Origin: Oscillospiraceae bacterium
GTDB lineage: Bacteria > Bacillota_A > Clostridia > Oscillospirales > Oscillospiraceae
Direction: 5' to 3'
NCBI GenBank assembly: GCA_017455225.1
Contig: JAFTBL010000196.1
Coordinates: 1-7,529 of the forward strand
DNA: 7,529 bases
Shown here in pieces: positions 1 to 4,739 of this stretch. Numbering within the stretch: position 1 is the stretch's first letter; every line of letters begins with the position of its first letter. The notes beneath the pieces were generated by a model, which saw only the letters and a program-made list of their open reading frames with translations, searched no databases and was not told the origin of the DNA. The translations under genes were made by a program, and so were the position numbers.

Positions 1-920
1 AGGCCGACGCCAATAAGCGCAACAGTAACGATTTCGCGTTATGGTTCACGAAGACGAAATTTGAGGACCAGGCGTTAAAATGGGAATCGCCGTGGGGCAC
101 GGGCTATCCGGGATGGCATATTGAGTGCTCCGGGATTTCTCTGAAGTACAACGGGGAGTATCTGGACCTTCACTGCGGCGGCGTGGACAACGCCTTTCCC
201 CACCACACCAACGAGATCGCCCAGTCGGAGAGCTATCTGGGGCATCCGTGGTGCACCCACTGGTGCCACGTGGCGCATCTGAACACCGCCGACGGCAAGA
301 TGAGCAAGTCCAAGGGCGAGTTTCTTACCGTGTCGCTGCTGGAGGAGAAGGGCTATGACCCGCTGGCCTATCGCTTCTTCTGCCTGCAGAGCCATTACCG
401 GAAAAATCTGGTGTTCACGTGGGACAATCTGGACAACGCCGTGGCGGGCTATAACAAGCTGATCGCCCGGCTGGCCGCCGTCGATCCGGCGGAGGGCGCG
501 GTGGAGCCGGAGGCGCTCAAGGCGCTGACAGACCGGTTCCGCGCCGCCATGGACAACGATCTGAACACGCCCAACGGCGTGACGGTGCTGTACGACATCC
601 TGAAGGCCCCCTGCTCCGGCGCCACCAAGTGGGCCGCCGTGAAGGAGCTGGACGGCGTGCTGGGGATCCGGCTGGCGGAAAAGGCCGACGCCCAGCGCCA
701 GCGGGCCGCCAGATCCGCCTCCGCCTCCGGCGGTGCGGCGTTCTCCGTGGTCAGCGAGAGCGGCGAGCGGGACGAGGAGATCGAAGCGCTGATCCTGCGC
801 CGGGCCGAGGCGAAAAAGGCCAGGGACTTTGCCGAGGCCGACCGCATCCGGGACGAGCTGAAAACCCGGGGCGTGGAGTTGACGGACGTGCCCGGCGGCG
901 CCAAGTGGAAACGGGTGTAA
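1..920 (+). CDS. cysS: Cysteinyl-tRNA synthetase, C-terminal part (5' end outside window)
   Basis: Class I aminoacyl-tRNA synthetase that charges tRNA-Cys with cysteine in the cytoplasm. The reading frame is open from base 3 to the TAA at 918-920, giving 305 visible residues; about 160 N-terminal residues, including the HIGH motif, lie upstream. The visible part starts in the catalytic core: WESPWGTGYPGWHIECS, then GGVDNAFPHHTNEIAQSE, then the DGKMSKSKG signature (KMSKS at visible residues 99-103). By family knowledge the zinc ligands in this stretch are the Cys of HIEC (42), the first His of PHH (67) and the Glu of NEIAQ (71); all are present. The C-terminus (EIEALILRRAEAKKARDFAE and on to the end) is the typical cysS helical tail that recognises the tRNA. 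A GTG at 183 opens a shorter frame but falls inside the conserved core, so it is not the start. GC is about 63%, like most of the window. Function is secure. Confidence 0.97.
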   Translation, partial: ADANKRNSNDFALWFTKTKFEDQALKWESPWGTGYPGWHIECSGISLKYNGEYLDLHCGGVDNAFPHHTNEIAQSESYLGHPWCTHWCHVAHLNTADGKMSKSKGEFLTVSLLEEKGYDPLAYRFFCLQSHYRKNLVFTWDNLDNAVAGYNKLIARLAAVDPAEGAVEPEALKALTDRFRAAMDNDLNTPNGVTVLYDILKAPCSGATKWAAVKELDGVLGIRLAEKADAQRQRAARSASASGGAAFSVVSESGERDEEIEALILRRAEAKKARDFAEADRIRDELKTRGVELTDVPGGAKWKRV

Positions 921-923
921 AGC

Positions 924-952
924 AAAAAAGCGTGCTGCCCTGAAGGAGGCAC
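924..952. terminator. Degenerate terminator-like hairpin after cysS
   Basis: Four bases after the cysS stop comes a run of six A, then GCGTGCTGCCC, then TGAAGG and AGGCAC. GTGC (932-935) pairs with GCAC (949-952) and CC (938-939) with GG (945-946), with mismatches between. In the + direction the hairpin is followed by TTCGTAAGG, a poor U-tract, so it should end cysS transcripts weakly. On the - strand it is followed by six T and could end transcripts from the gene at 1318-2088. Bases 925-940 are identical to the left arm of the perfect terminator at 2138-2173. Confidence 0.4.
925..940 (+). repeat. Left copy of a 16-base direct repeat
   Basis: AAAAAGCGTGCTGCCC occurs here and again at 2138-2153 in the same orientation. 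The two copies bracket 941-2137, which carries the inverted palindromic repeats and the AT-rich gene. In the right copy the 16 bases are the left arm of a perfect terminator; here the matching right arm is damaged or absent. The simplest inference is that the repeats mark the edges of an inserted segment; a shared, frequently used terminator sequence is the alternative. Confidence 0.75.
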
Positions 953-993
953 TTCGTAAGGAAGGTACACCGGACGAATGCTTGCTCTCGTTT

Positions 994-1045
994 CCACCTC
1001 ATCCGGCTTCGCTTCGCTCGGCCACCTTCCCCTCAAGGGGAAGGC
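994..1045 (-). repeat. Palindromic repeat, copy A (inverted)
   Basis: Read on the - strand, this begins with the palindrome CTTCCCCTTGAGGGGAAG (1043 to 1026), followed by 22 bases containing GCGAAGCGAAGC and then GATGAGGTGG (1003 to 994). The palindrome, flanked by one more C-G pair, makes a 9-bp stem with a two-base loop (1025-1044). Copy B at 1063-1116 has the same order of parts in the opposite orientation. No long T-run follows, so it is not an ordinary terminator. Confidence 0.8.
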
Positions 1046-1062
1046 TTGAGCGGTGCGCAATC

Positions 1063-1116
1063 AAAGGCTTCCCCTTGAGGGGAAGCTGTCAGCCGCGAGG
1101 CTGACTGATGAGGTGG
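1063..1116 (+). repeat. Palindromic repeat, copy B
   Basis: The same 18-base palindrome CTTCCCCTTGAGGGGAAG at 1068-1085 is followed by 21 bases and GATGAGGTGG at 1107-1116. The spacer here is a perfect hairpin: GTCAGCC (1088-1094), a GCGA loop of the GNRA type, and GGCTGAC (1099-1105). Copies A and B face each other across a 15-20 base centre, forming a composite element like the paired REP units of enterobacteria. The family is, as I recall, scattered between genes in gut clostridia; mobility by a helper transposase is a guess. Confidence 0.8.
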
Positions 1117-1317
1117 CTGACGGATCGCCGTGTTGCTTCGCCCCTGCAAAGGCAGATGGGGAACGCTTTACGAGAAAGTTGCTTTACGGTGCCATTTACC
1201 GGCTCAAAAGAATAGTAAATCGGCGTGACCATTGCGGCCACACCGATTTCATCCAGAATTGGGGCAAAATCCGATGCTCGCTATAAGTGAGGACAGCTAA
1301 TCTAATCGTCGCTGCAT

Positions 1318-2088
1318 TTATCTTAGGTTAAGATCCTTTGCCAATTGGTCAAGGTATTCGATGTGCTTATGAGTTGCCCCGTAAAGTGTGACCCAGCCGT
1401 CCTTTTCCGCGGTAATATCCTGGTCCCCGAAAATGACTCGTTCTCCTTTTTTCAGATATTGCTGCCTACCGTTTTTCATTTGATCTTCGTATTTGCTTAC
1501 AGCGGATTGATAATAGGCTTCAAACAGTTCTTTCGCCTTTTCCGTATCACCGAGATGCCCGTAGATCATGCACTCTTCCAATAAGATCAAATGAGAGTTC
1601 AGCGTATCAAATAGTGAGTATTCTCTGCGGTGAGATAAGATAGCATCTCTGCTGTTCAGCACTTCAAACACAGGAAGAACGGCTTCGTCTATTTCCTTCT
1701 GGATACTCTCTATTATTTTTTTCGTGCTTTTCCGCAAATCATACCATGCCTCTTTTTTCCCAGACACCGTTCCCAGTCTTGAGCGAATATTGCAGTCGTA
1801 TTCATGGTAGTATTTCTTCTTTTCACTGTTTATATGAAAATCTCTTTCCACGCATTCCGGCACGCGGATGCCCAGATTTACACACAGTAAGCCGCTCATT
1901 CCTTTTATTGGAAGACCACTTTGAAAGTTGATTACCTGTGAGATATCTTCGGACACGAACCGATGGAGTGTTCGTCCAAATTTTCGAAAGCCATGCGGTT
2001 TCAAATGGGAGTAAACGCTGTTTTCAATCGCATCAACAATTTCAGTTGTGTTTATGCTCTTTAGCTTCTTAGCCTGCCTGAAAAGCAT
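1318..2088 (-). CDS. DUF4304-like protein of unknown function
   Basis: 256 residues, no signal peptide or membrane segment seen, so probably cytoplasmic. Residues 29-79 resemble the DUF4304 family: a LKPHGFRKFGRTLHRF stretch, then INFQSG and LLCVNLGIRVPEC, the usual alternation of a 'GFkk-gRt-f-R' motif and beta-strands. Residues about 163-198 (HLILLEECMIYGHLGDTEKA and on) look like one TPR-type helical hairpin. The start is set by AGGAGG (complement of 2097-2102) eight bases before the ATG; I see no clear promoter between it and the terminator upstream. The molecular function of the family is not known to me. GC is about 41% in the lines counted against 63-68% for the neighbours, and the gene lies between 16-base direct repeats, which points to horizontal arrival. 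It stands alone, opposite to cysS and separated from the gene at 2182-2658 by a strong terminator. The coding call is firm; the family call is moderate. Confidence 0.8.
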   Translation of the reverse strand: MLFRQAKKLKSINTTEIVDAIENSVYSHLKPHGFRKFGRTLHRFVSEDISQVINFQSGLPIKGMSGLLCVNLGIRVPECVERDFHINSEKKKYYHEYDCNIRSRLGTVSGKKEAWYDLRKSTKKIIESIQKEIDEAVLPVFEVLNSRDAILSHRREYSLFDTLNSHLILLEECMIYGHLGDTEKAKELFEAYYQSAVSKYEDQMKNGRQQYLKKGERVIFGDQDITAEKDGWVTLYGATHKHIEYLDQLAKDLNLR

Positions 2089-2096
2089 CGTTTTAT

Positions 2097-2102
2097 CCTC
2101 CT
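2097..2102 (-). promoter_or_regulatory. Ribosome binding site AGGAGG of the DUF4304-like gene
   Basis: The complement of 2097-2102 reads AGGAGG, eight bases upstream of the ATG at 2088. This consensus site fixes the start of an otherwise atypical gene and argues that it is expressed rather than a remnant. Confidence 0.8.
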
Positions 2103-2137
2103 AACTTTTTTCTCTTCTATCGGCTCGAAGCTTCCTC

Positions 2138-2153
2138 AAAAAGCGTGCTGCCC
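2138..2153 (+). repeat. Right copy of the 16-base direct repeat
   Basis: AAAAAGCGTGCTGCCC, identical to 925-940. Here it forms the left arm of the complete terminator at 2138-2173. The bases before the two copies differ (an extra A and AGC on the left, TCCTC on the right), so the match ends sharply on that side. On the other side GAAGG follows both, with an extra T in the left copy. Confidence 0.8.
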
Positions 2154-2173
2154 GAAGGGCAGCACGCTTTTTT
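2138..2173. terminator. Strong bidirectional intrinsic terminator
   Basis: GCGTGCTGCCC (2143-2153), loop GAA, and GGGCAGCACGC (2157-2167) form a perfect 11-bp GC-rich stem flanked by five A on the left and six T on the right. On the - strand it ends the transcript of the gene at 2182-2658, whose stop codon is eight bases away. It can work in both directions, as expected for a site that once served two convergent genes. It also separates the DUF4304-like gene from transcription coming from the COG2426 gene. Confidence 0.93.
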
Positions 2174-2181
2174 ACTTTTTC

Positions 2182-2658
2182 TCAGCCGAAGGTGCCGAAG
2201 GCGGTCACGCCCAGCAGACTCAGCGCCGCCATGATGCACCCGGCCAGCAGCACGCCGCCCATGCAGGCCAGCGCGCTTTTTTTCAGCCCCATATTCAGGA
2301 TGCTGGCTGCCAGCGTGCCCGTCCACACGCCGGTGCCGGGCAGGGGGATGCCCACGAACAGCAGCAGCGCCCAGAAGAGGCCGCGCCCCGCCTTGGCCTG
2401 CAGCTTTTCACCGCCCCTTTGCCCCTTTTCAAGACACCAGCGGAAAAACTTGCCGATCACCGGCTTGTTGGCGCCCCACTCCAGCACAGTGCGGGCGAAG
2501 AGATAAATCAGCGGCACCGGCAGCATATTGCCCACGATGGCGATCACGTAGGTCTGCCACAGCGGCAGGCCGAAAAACGTGCCGTAGGGGATGGCGCCCC
2601 GCAGCTCGATCAGCGGTACCATGGATACCAGAAAAACGATCAGATACTTCTTCAGCAT
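2182..2658 (-). CDS. COG2426 / Sm_multidrug_ex family small membrane protein
   Basis: 158-residue integral membrane protein, the usual length for the family known as 'putative small multi-drug export protein'. Substrate and mechanism are not established; the name is historical. Family marks are ELRGAIPYGTFFGLPLW near residues 18-34 and GIPLPGTGVWTGTLAA near residues 103-118. Hydrophobic stretches lie at about 1-20, 33-58, 92-121 and 128-155, with a basic loop between (KFFRWCLEKGQRGGEKLQAK). The start follows GGGAGAG (complement of about 2664-2670), and a good promoter is present (2703-2731). The gene diverges from the Na/Pi transporter gene and ends in the terminator at 2138-2173. Before the proposed insertion it would have converged directly on cysS. 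It has ordinary high GC. Family assignment is strong; the function is open. Confidence 0.9.
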   Translation of the reverse strand: MLKKYLIVFLVSMVPLIELRGAIPYGTFFGLPLWQTYVIAIVGNMLPVPLIYLFARTVLEWGANKPVIGKFFRWCLEKGQRGGEKLQAKAGRGLFWALLLFVGIPLPGTGVWTGTLAASILNMGLKKSALACMGGVLLAGCIMAALSLLGVTAFGTFG

Positions 2659-2688
2659 ACGACTCTCCCAATAAGAATTTGCCGCAGC

Positions 2689-2711
2689 ATATATAATGTT
2701 CTATTATATAT
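2689..2711. promoter_or_regulatory. Perfect AT-rich inverted repeat over facing -10 boxes
   Basis: ATATATAAT (2689-2697), five bases GTTCT, and ATTATATAT (2703-2711) form a perfect 9-bp inverted repeat; GCAG (2684-2687) and CTGC (2712-2715) extend it with one bulged base. Both strands carry a -10-like hexamer. On the + strand TTGCCG (2679-2684), 17 bases and TATTAT (2702-2707) form a second possible promoter facing the first. It may be an operator, or simply a symmetric divergent promoter. Confidence 0.5.
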
Positions 2712-2731
2712 CTGCCGTGGCAGAAAGGCAA
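2703..2731 (-). promoter_or_regulatory. Promoter of the COG2426 gene
   Basis: On the - strand TTGCCT (complement of 2726-2731), a 17-base spacer and a perfect TATAAT (complement of 2703-2708) form a good sigma-A-type promoter. Transcription would begin near 2696, leaving a leader of about 40 bases before the ATG at 2658. The spacer contains the inverted repeat CTGCC-GT-GGCAG. Confidence 0.7.
2712..2723. promoter_or_regulatory. Operator-like CTGCC-GT-GGCAG inverted repeat
   Basis: Five-base arms CTGCC (2712-2716) and GGCAG (2719-2723) sit inside the -35/-10 spacer of the - strand promoter. A dimeric repressor bound here would block it. The arms are short, so this is a suggestion only. Confidence 0.3.
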
Positions 2732-2834
2732 GCAAAAGGTTAGCGTCTTTGAAAAACCGGCAGGATGCACAAGGGAAATTTCACCTTGACAACGGTTTTG
2801 GTCTCTATTTTCCTGCTTTTTTGCAAAATGAAGG
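2724..2834 (+). other. Structured segment between the divergent promoters
   Basis: About 110 bases lie between the two best promoters and belong to neither transcript. They contain AAAACCG (2753-2759) with CGGTTTT (2793-2799), CAAGG (2770-2774) with CCTTG (2784-2788) nested inside, and GCAGGA (2760-2765) with TCCTGC (2811-2816) followed by six T. The first and third helices cross, so only one of them can form in a simple fold. A perfect TTGACA at 2786-2791 has no matching -10 box. Confidence 0.3.
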
Positions 2835-2863
2835 TCGACAGCGCACGCTGTATCGTTTATACT
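2835..2863 (+). promoter_or_regulatory. Promoter of the Na/Pi transporter gene
   Basis: TCGACA (2835-2840), a 17-base spacer and TATACT (2858-2863) form a good sigma-A-type promoter. Transcription would begin near 2870, leaving a leader of about 20 bases that is little more than the ribosome binding site. Confidence 0.65.
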
Positions 2864-2892
2864 GATTATAGTACATTGGGAGGAAATGCACA

Positions 2893-4638
2893 ATGGCTTT
2901 GAGCGATTATATTTCCCTGCTGGGCGGCGTAGCGCTGTTTCTGTTCGGCATGGCGTTCATGGGGGAGAATTTAAAAAAAGTGGCGGGCAGCAAGCTGGAG
3001 CTGGTGCTGTATCGCCTGAGCAGTACGCCGATCAAGGGGATCCTGCTGGGCACCGGTGTCACGGCGGTGATCCAGTCTTCCTCCGCCACGTCGGTGATGG
3101 TGGTGGGCTTCGTCAACTCCGGTATGATGAAGGTGCGTCAGGCCATCGGCGTGATCATGGGCGCTCTGCTGGGCACCAGCATCACCGGCTGGATCGTGGC
3201 GCTGTCCTCCGTGGGCGGCGGCGGAGGCTGGGCGCAGTTGCTGTCCACCGCCACGCTGACGGCGGTCATCGCTGTGGCAGGCATCGTGCTGCGGATGGTG
3301 GGCAAAAAGCAGGCGGTGGTGCATCTGGGCGACATTATGCTGGGCTTTGCAGTGCTGATGTTCGGCATGAGCGTGATGAGCAGCGCCGTGGCGCCGCTGA
3401 AGGAGGACGCGGTGTTTCTGCAGATGCTCACCGCGTTTTCCAACCCCCTTCTGGGCATTCTGGTGGGTGTGGTGTTCACCAGCGTGCTGCAGAGCGCTTC
3501 CGCCGCCGTGGGTATTTTGCAGGCGCTGGCGGCTACCGGCGCTGTGACCTTTGAAACGGCGCTGCCCATCATTATGGGCGTTGCCATCGGCGCGGCGGTG
3601 CCCGTGCTGCTCAGCGCGCCCGGCGCGGGCGTCAACGGCAAGCGTACGGCGCTGGCCTATCTGCTGGTGGACGTACTGGGTGTGCTGCTGTGGGGCACGG
3701 TATTCTACACCGCCAACGCCATCGTGGACTTCCCCTTCCTTTCGGCTGTGATGAGCGCCGCATCTATCGCGCTGGTGAACACCGTGTTCCGCTTTTTGAC
3801 GGTGCTGGCGCTGGCGCCGTGCATCGGGCTCATTGAGCGTCTGGCCTCCGCGCTTGTGCGGGGCAAGCCGGAGCCGGACGCGGAGGACATGGACCGGCTG
3901 GAGGATCGGTTTTTACTGCACCCGGCGCTGGCACTGGAGCAGAGCCGGCTGGTGATCAACGCCATGGCCCGGCGGGCGCAGGAGGATCTGCTGGATGCCA
4001 TCGCGCTGCGCAGCAACTATTCAGAAAAGGGCTTTGCCCGGGTGGCGGAGCTGGAGGATACCATCGACCGCTACGAGGACAAGCTGGGCACCTATCTCAT
4101 GAAGATCACCGGCAAAACGTTGTCCACGGCGCAGGGCGCAGAGGTCAGCGAGTTTCTCCACACCATCTCCGACTTCGAGCGAATCTCCGACCACGCACTG
4201 AATATCGGCGAGGCGGCGCAGGAGATCCACGAAAAGAACCGGCAGTTTTCCGACGAGGCAGACCGGGAGATGACCGTGCTGGAGCGCGCGGTGCAGGAGG
4301 TGCTGCGCCTGTCCATCACGGCATTCGTGGAGGGCGACGCGGCCCTTGCTCAGCGGGTGGAGCCGCTGGAGCAGGTGATCGACCGGCTGTGCGATGAGAT
4401 GAAGCTGAGGCACGTGGAGCGGCTGAAAAACGGCGAGTGCACCATGCCCCACAGCTTTGTGTTCAACGATCTTCTGACCGACTATGAGCGCGTGGCGGAT
4501 CACTGCTCCAACATCGCCGTGGCGCTGTTGGAGGTACCCACCGACCGGCTGGACAGTCACGCCTACCTCCACGACGCCCGTCATGGCGACGCGTTCAACC
4601 GGCTTTTTGAGGAATACGAGCAGCAGTTCCAGCTGTAA
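2893..4638 (+). CDS. Na/Pi cotransporter family protein with C-terminal PhoU-like domain
   Basis: 581-residue membrane protein of the bacterial Na-dependent phosphate transporter (NptA/YjbB) type, predicted to move inorganic phosphate, probably by sodium symport. The N-terminal 320 or so residues contain two inverted Na/Pi-cotransporter repeats, each with the hallmark Gln-Ser-rich motif: QSSSATS at 61-67 and QSASA at 200-204, with GTSITGW after the first. Residues about 345-575 are helical and contain two PhoU-type motifs, DFERISDHALNI (427-438) and DYERVADHCSNI (530-541), which in PhoU bind metal and contact phosphate transport or signalling partners. This fused layout is normal for the family in Firmicutes. 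GGGAGGA (2878-2884), eight bases before the ATG, decides the start over an ATG at 2886 in another frame. It is divergent from the COG2426 gene; the next gene has its own promoter. I see no Pho box. Direction of transport (uptake or efflux) cannot be read from sequence. Confidence 0.93.
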   Translation: MALSDYISLLGGVALFLFGMAFMGENLKKVAGSKLELVLYRLSSTPIKGILLGTGVTAVIQSSSATSVMVVGFVNSGMMKVRQAIGVIMGALLGTSITGWIVALSSVGGGGGWAQLLSTATLTAVIAVAGIVLRMVGKKQAVVHLGDIMLGFAVLMFGMSVMSSAVAPLKEDAVFLQMLTAFSNPLLGILVGVVFTSVLQSASAAVGILQALAATGAVTFETALPIIMGVAIGAAVPVLLSAPGAGVNGKRTALAYLLVDVLGVLLWGTVFYTANAIVDFPFLSAVMSAASIALVNTVFRFLTVLALAPCIGLIERLASALVRGKPEPDAEDMDRLEDRFLLHPALALEQSRLVINAMARRAQEDLLDAIALRSNYSEKGFARVAELEDTIDRYEDKLGTYLMKITGKTLSTAQGAEVSEFLHTISDFERISDHALNIGEAAQEIHEKNRQFSDEADREMTVLERAVQEVLRLSITAFVEGDAALAQRVEPLEQVIDRLCDEMKLRHVERLKNGECTMPHSFVFNDLLTDYERVADHCSNIAVALLEVPTDRLDSHAYLHDARHGDAFNRLFEEYEQQFQL

Positions 4639-4665
4639 AACGCCATGGACGGAACGGGAAAAGCG

Positions 4666-4695
4666 TTGACAGGGACGGTCATCCACTGATATGAT
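4666..4695 (+). promoter_or_regulatory. Near-consensus promoter of the surface-protein gene
   Basis: A perfect TTGACA (4666-4671), an 18-base spacer and TATGAT (4690-4695) lie in the 101-base gap after the transporter gene. Transcription would start near 4702, about 38 bases before the GTG start. No terminator is visible between the transporter stop and this promoter, so read-through from upstream is also possible. Confidence 0.8.
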
Positions 4696-4726
4696 AGCTG
4701 CGTAAGCGATCCGGTATCCGTGTTAC

Positions 4727-4732
4727 GGGGGG
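4727..4732 (+). promoter_or_regulatory. All-G ribosome binding site before the GTG start
   Basis: GGGGGG, seven bases before the GTG at 4740, is the only purine-rich tract in the leader. It can pair with the CCUCC of 16S rRNA only partly, unlike the AGGAGG sites of the neighbours, so a strong promoter is combined here with what looks like modest translation. Confidence 0.5.
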
Positions 4733-4739
4733 TGTTCTT

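Larger units (their letters stand above)
921..1317. other. 397-bp stretch without a convincing gene
   Basis: This gap between the convergent cysS and DUF4304-like gene holds the degenerate hairpin (924-952), the paired palindromic repeats (994-1116) and about 200 bp of unexplained sequence (1117-1317, about 47% GC in the 60 bases counted). On the - strand 1089-1280 has no stop codon, and an ATG at 1230-1232 would give a 47-residue peptide beginning MVTPIYYSFEPVNGTVK. Its last dozen codons lie in the repeat and I see no good ribosome binding site, so I do not call it a gene. It could be a decayed coding fragment that came with the insert. Confidence 0.6.

Noticed and set aside
449..1060. 203-codon open frame on the - strand over the cysS end and the repeats
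   Set aside because: Antisense to the conserved cysS tail, with Ser/Ala/Arg-rich shadow composition; it merely runs on through the repeat region.
2103..2137. Promoter for the DUF4304-like gene
   Set aside because: A TTGAGG and a TAGAAG can be found on the - strand but only 14 bases apart; not convincing enough to list.
2786..2791. Perfect TTGACA -35 box
   Set aside because: No -10-like hexamer at 16-18 bases; the nearest TATTTT is 14 bases away. The TCGACA/TATACT pair downstream is better.
2886..3554. 222-codon open frame on the + strand starting at an ATG seven bases before the transporter start
   Set aside because: Out of frame with the conserved Na/Pi motifs; Arg/Gly/His-rich shadow. 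The ribosome binding site spacing fits the ATG at 2893.
4021..4686. 221-codon open frame on the - strand across the PhoU-like part
   Set aside because: Antisense to the clearly conserved PhoU motifs; composition is typical of the complement of high-GC coding DNA.
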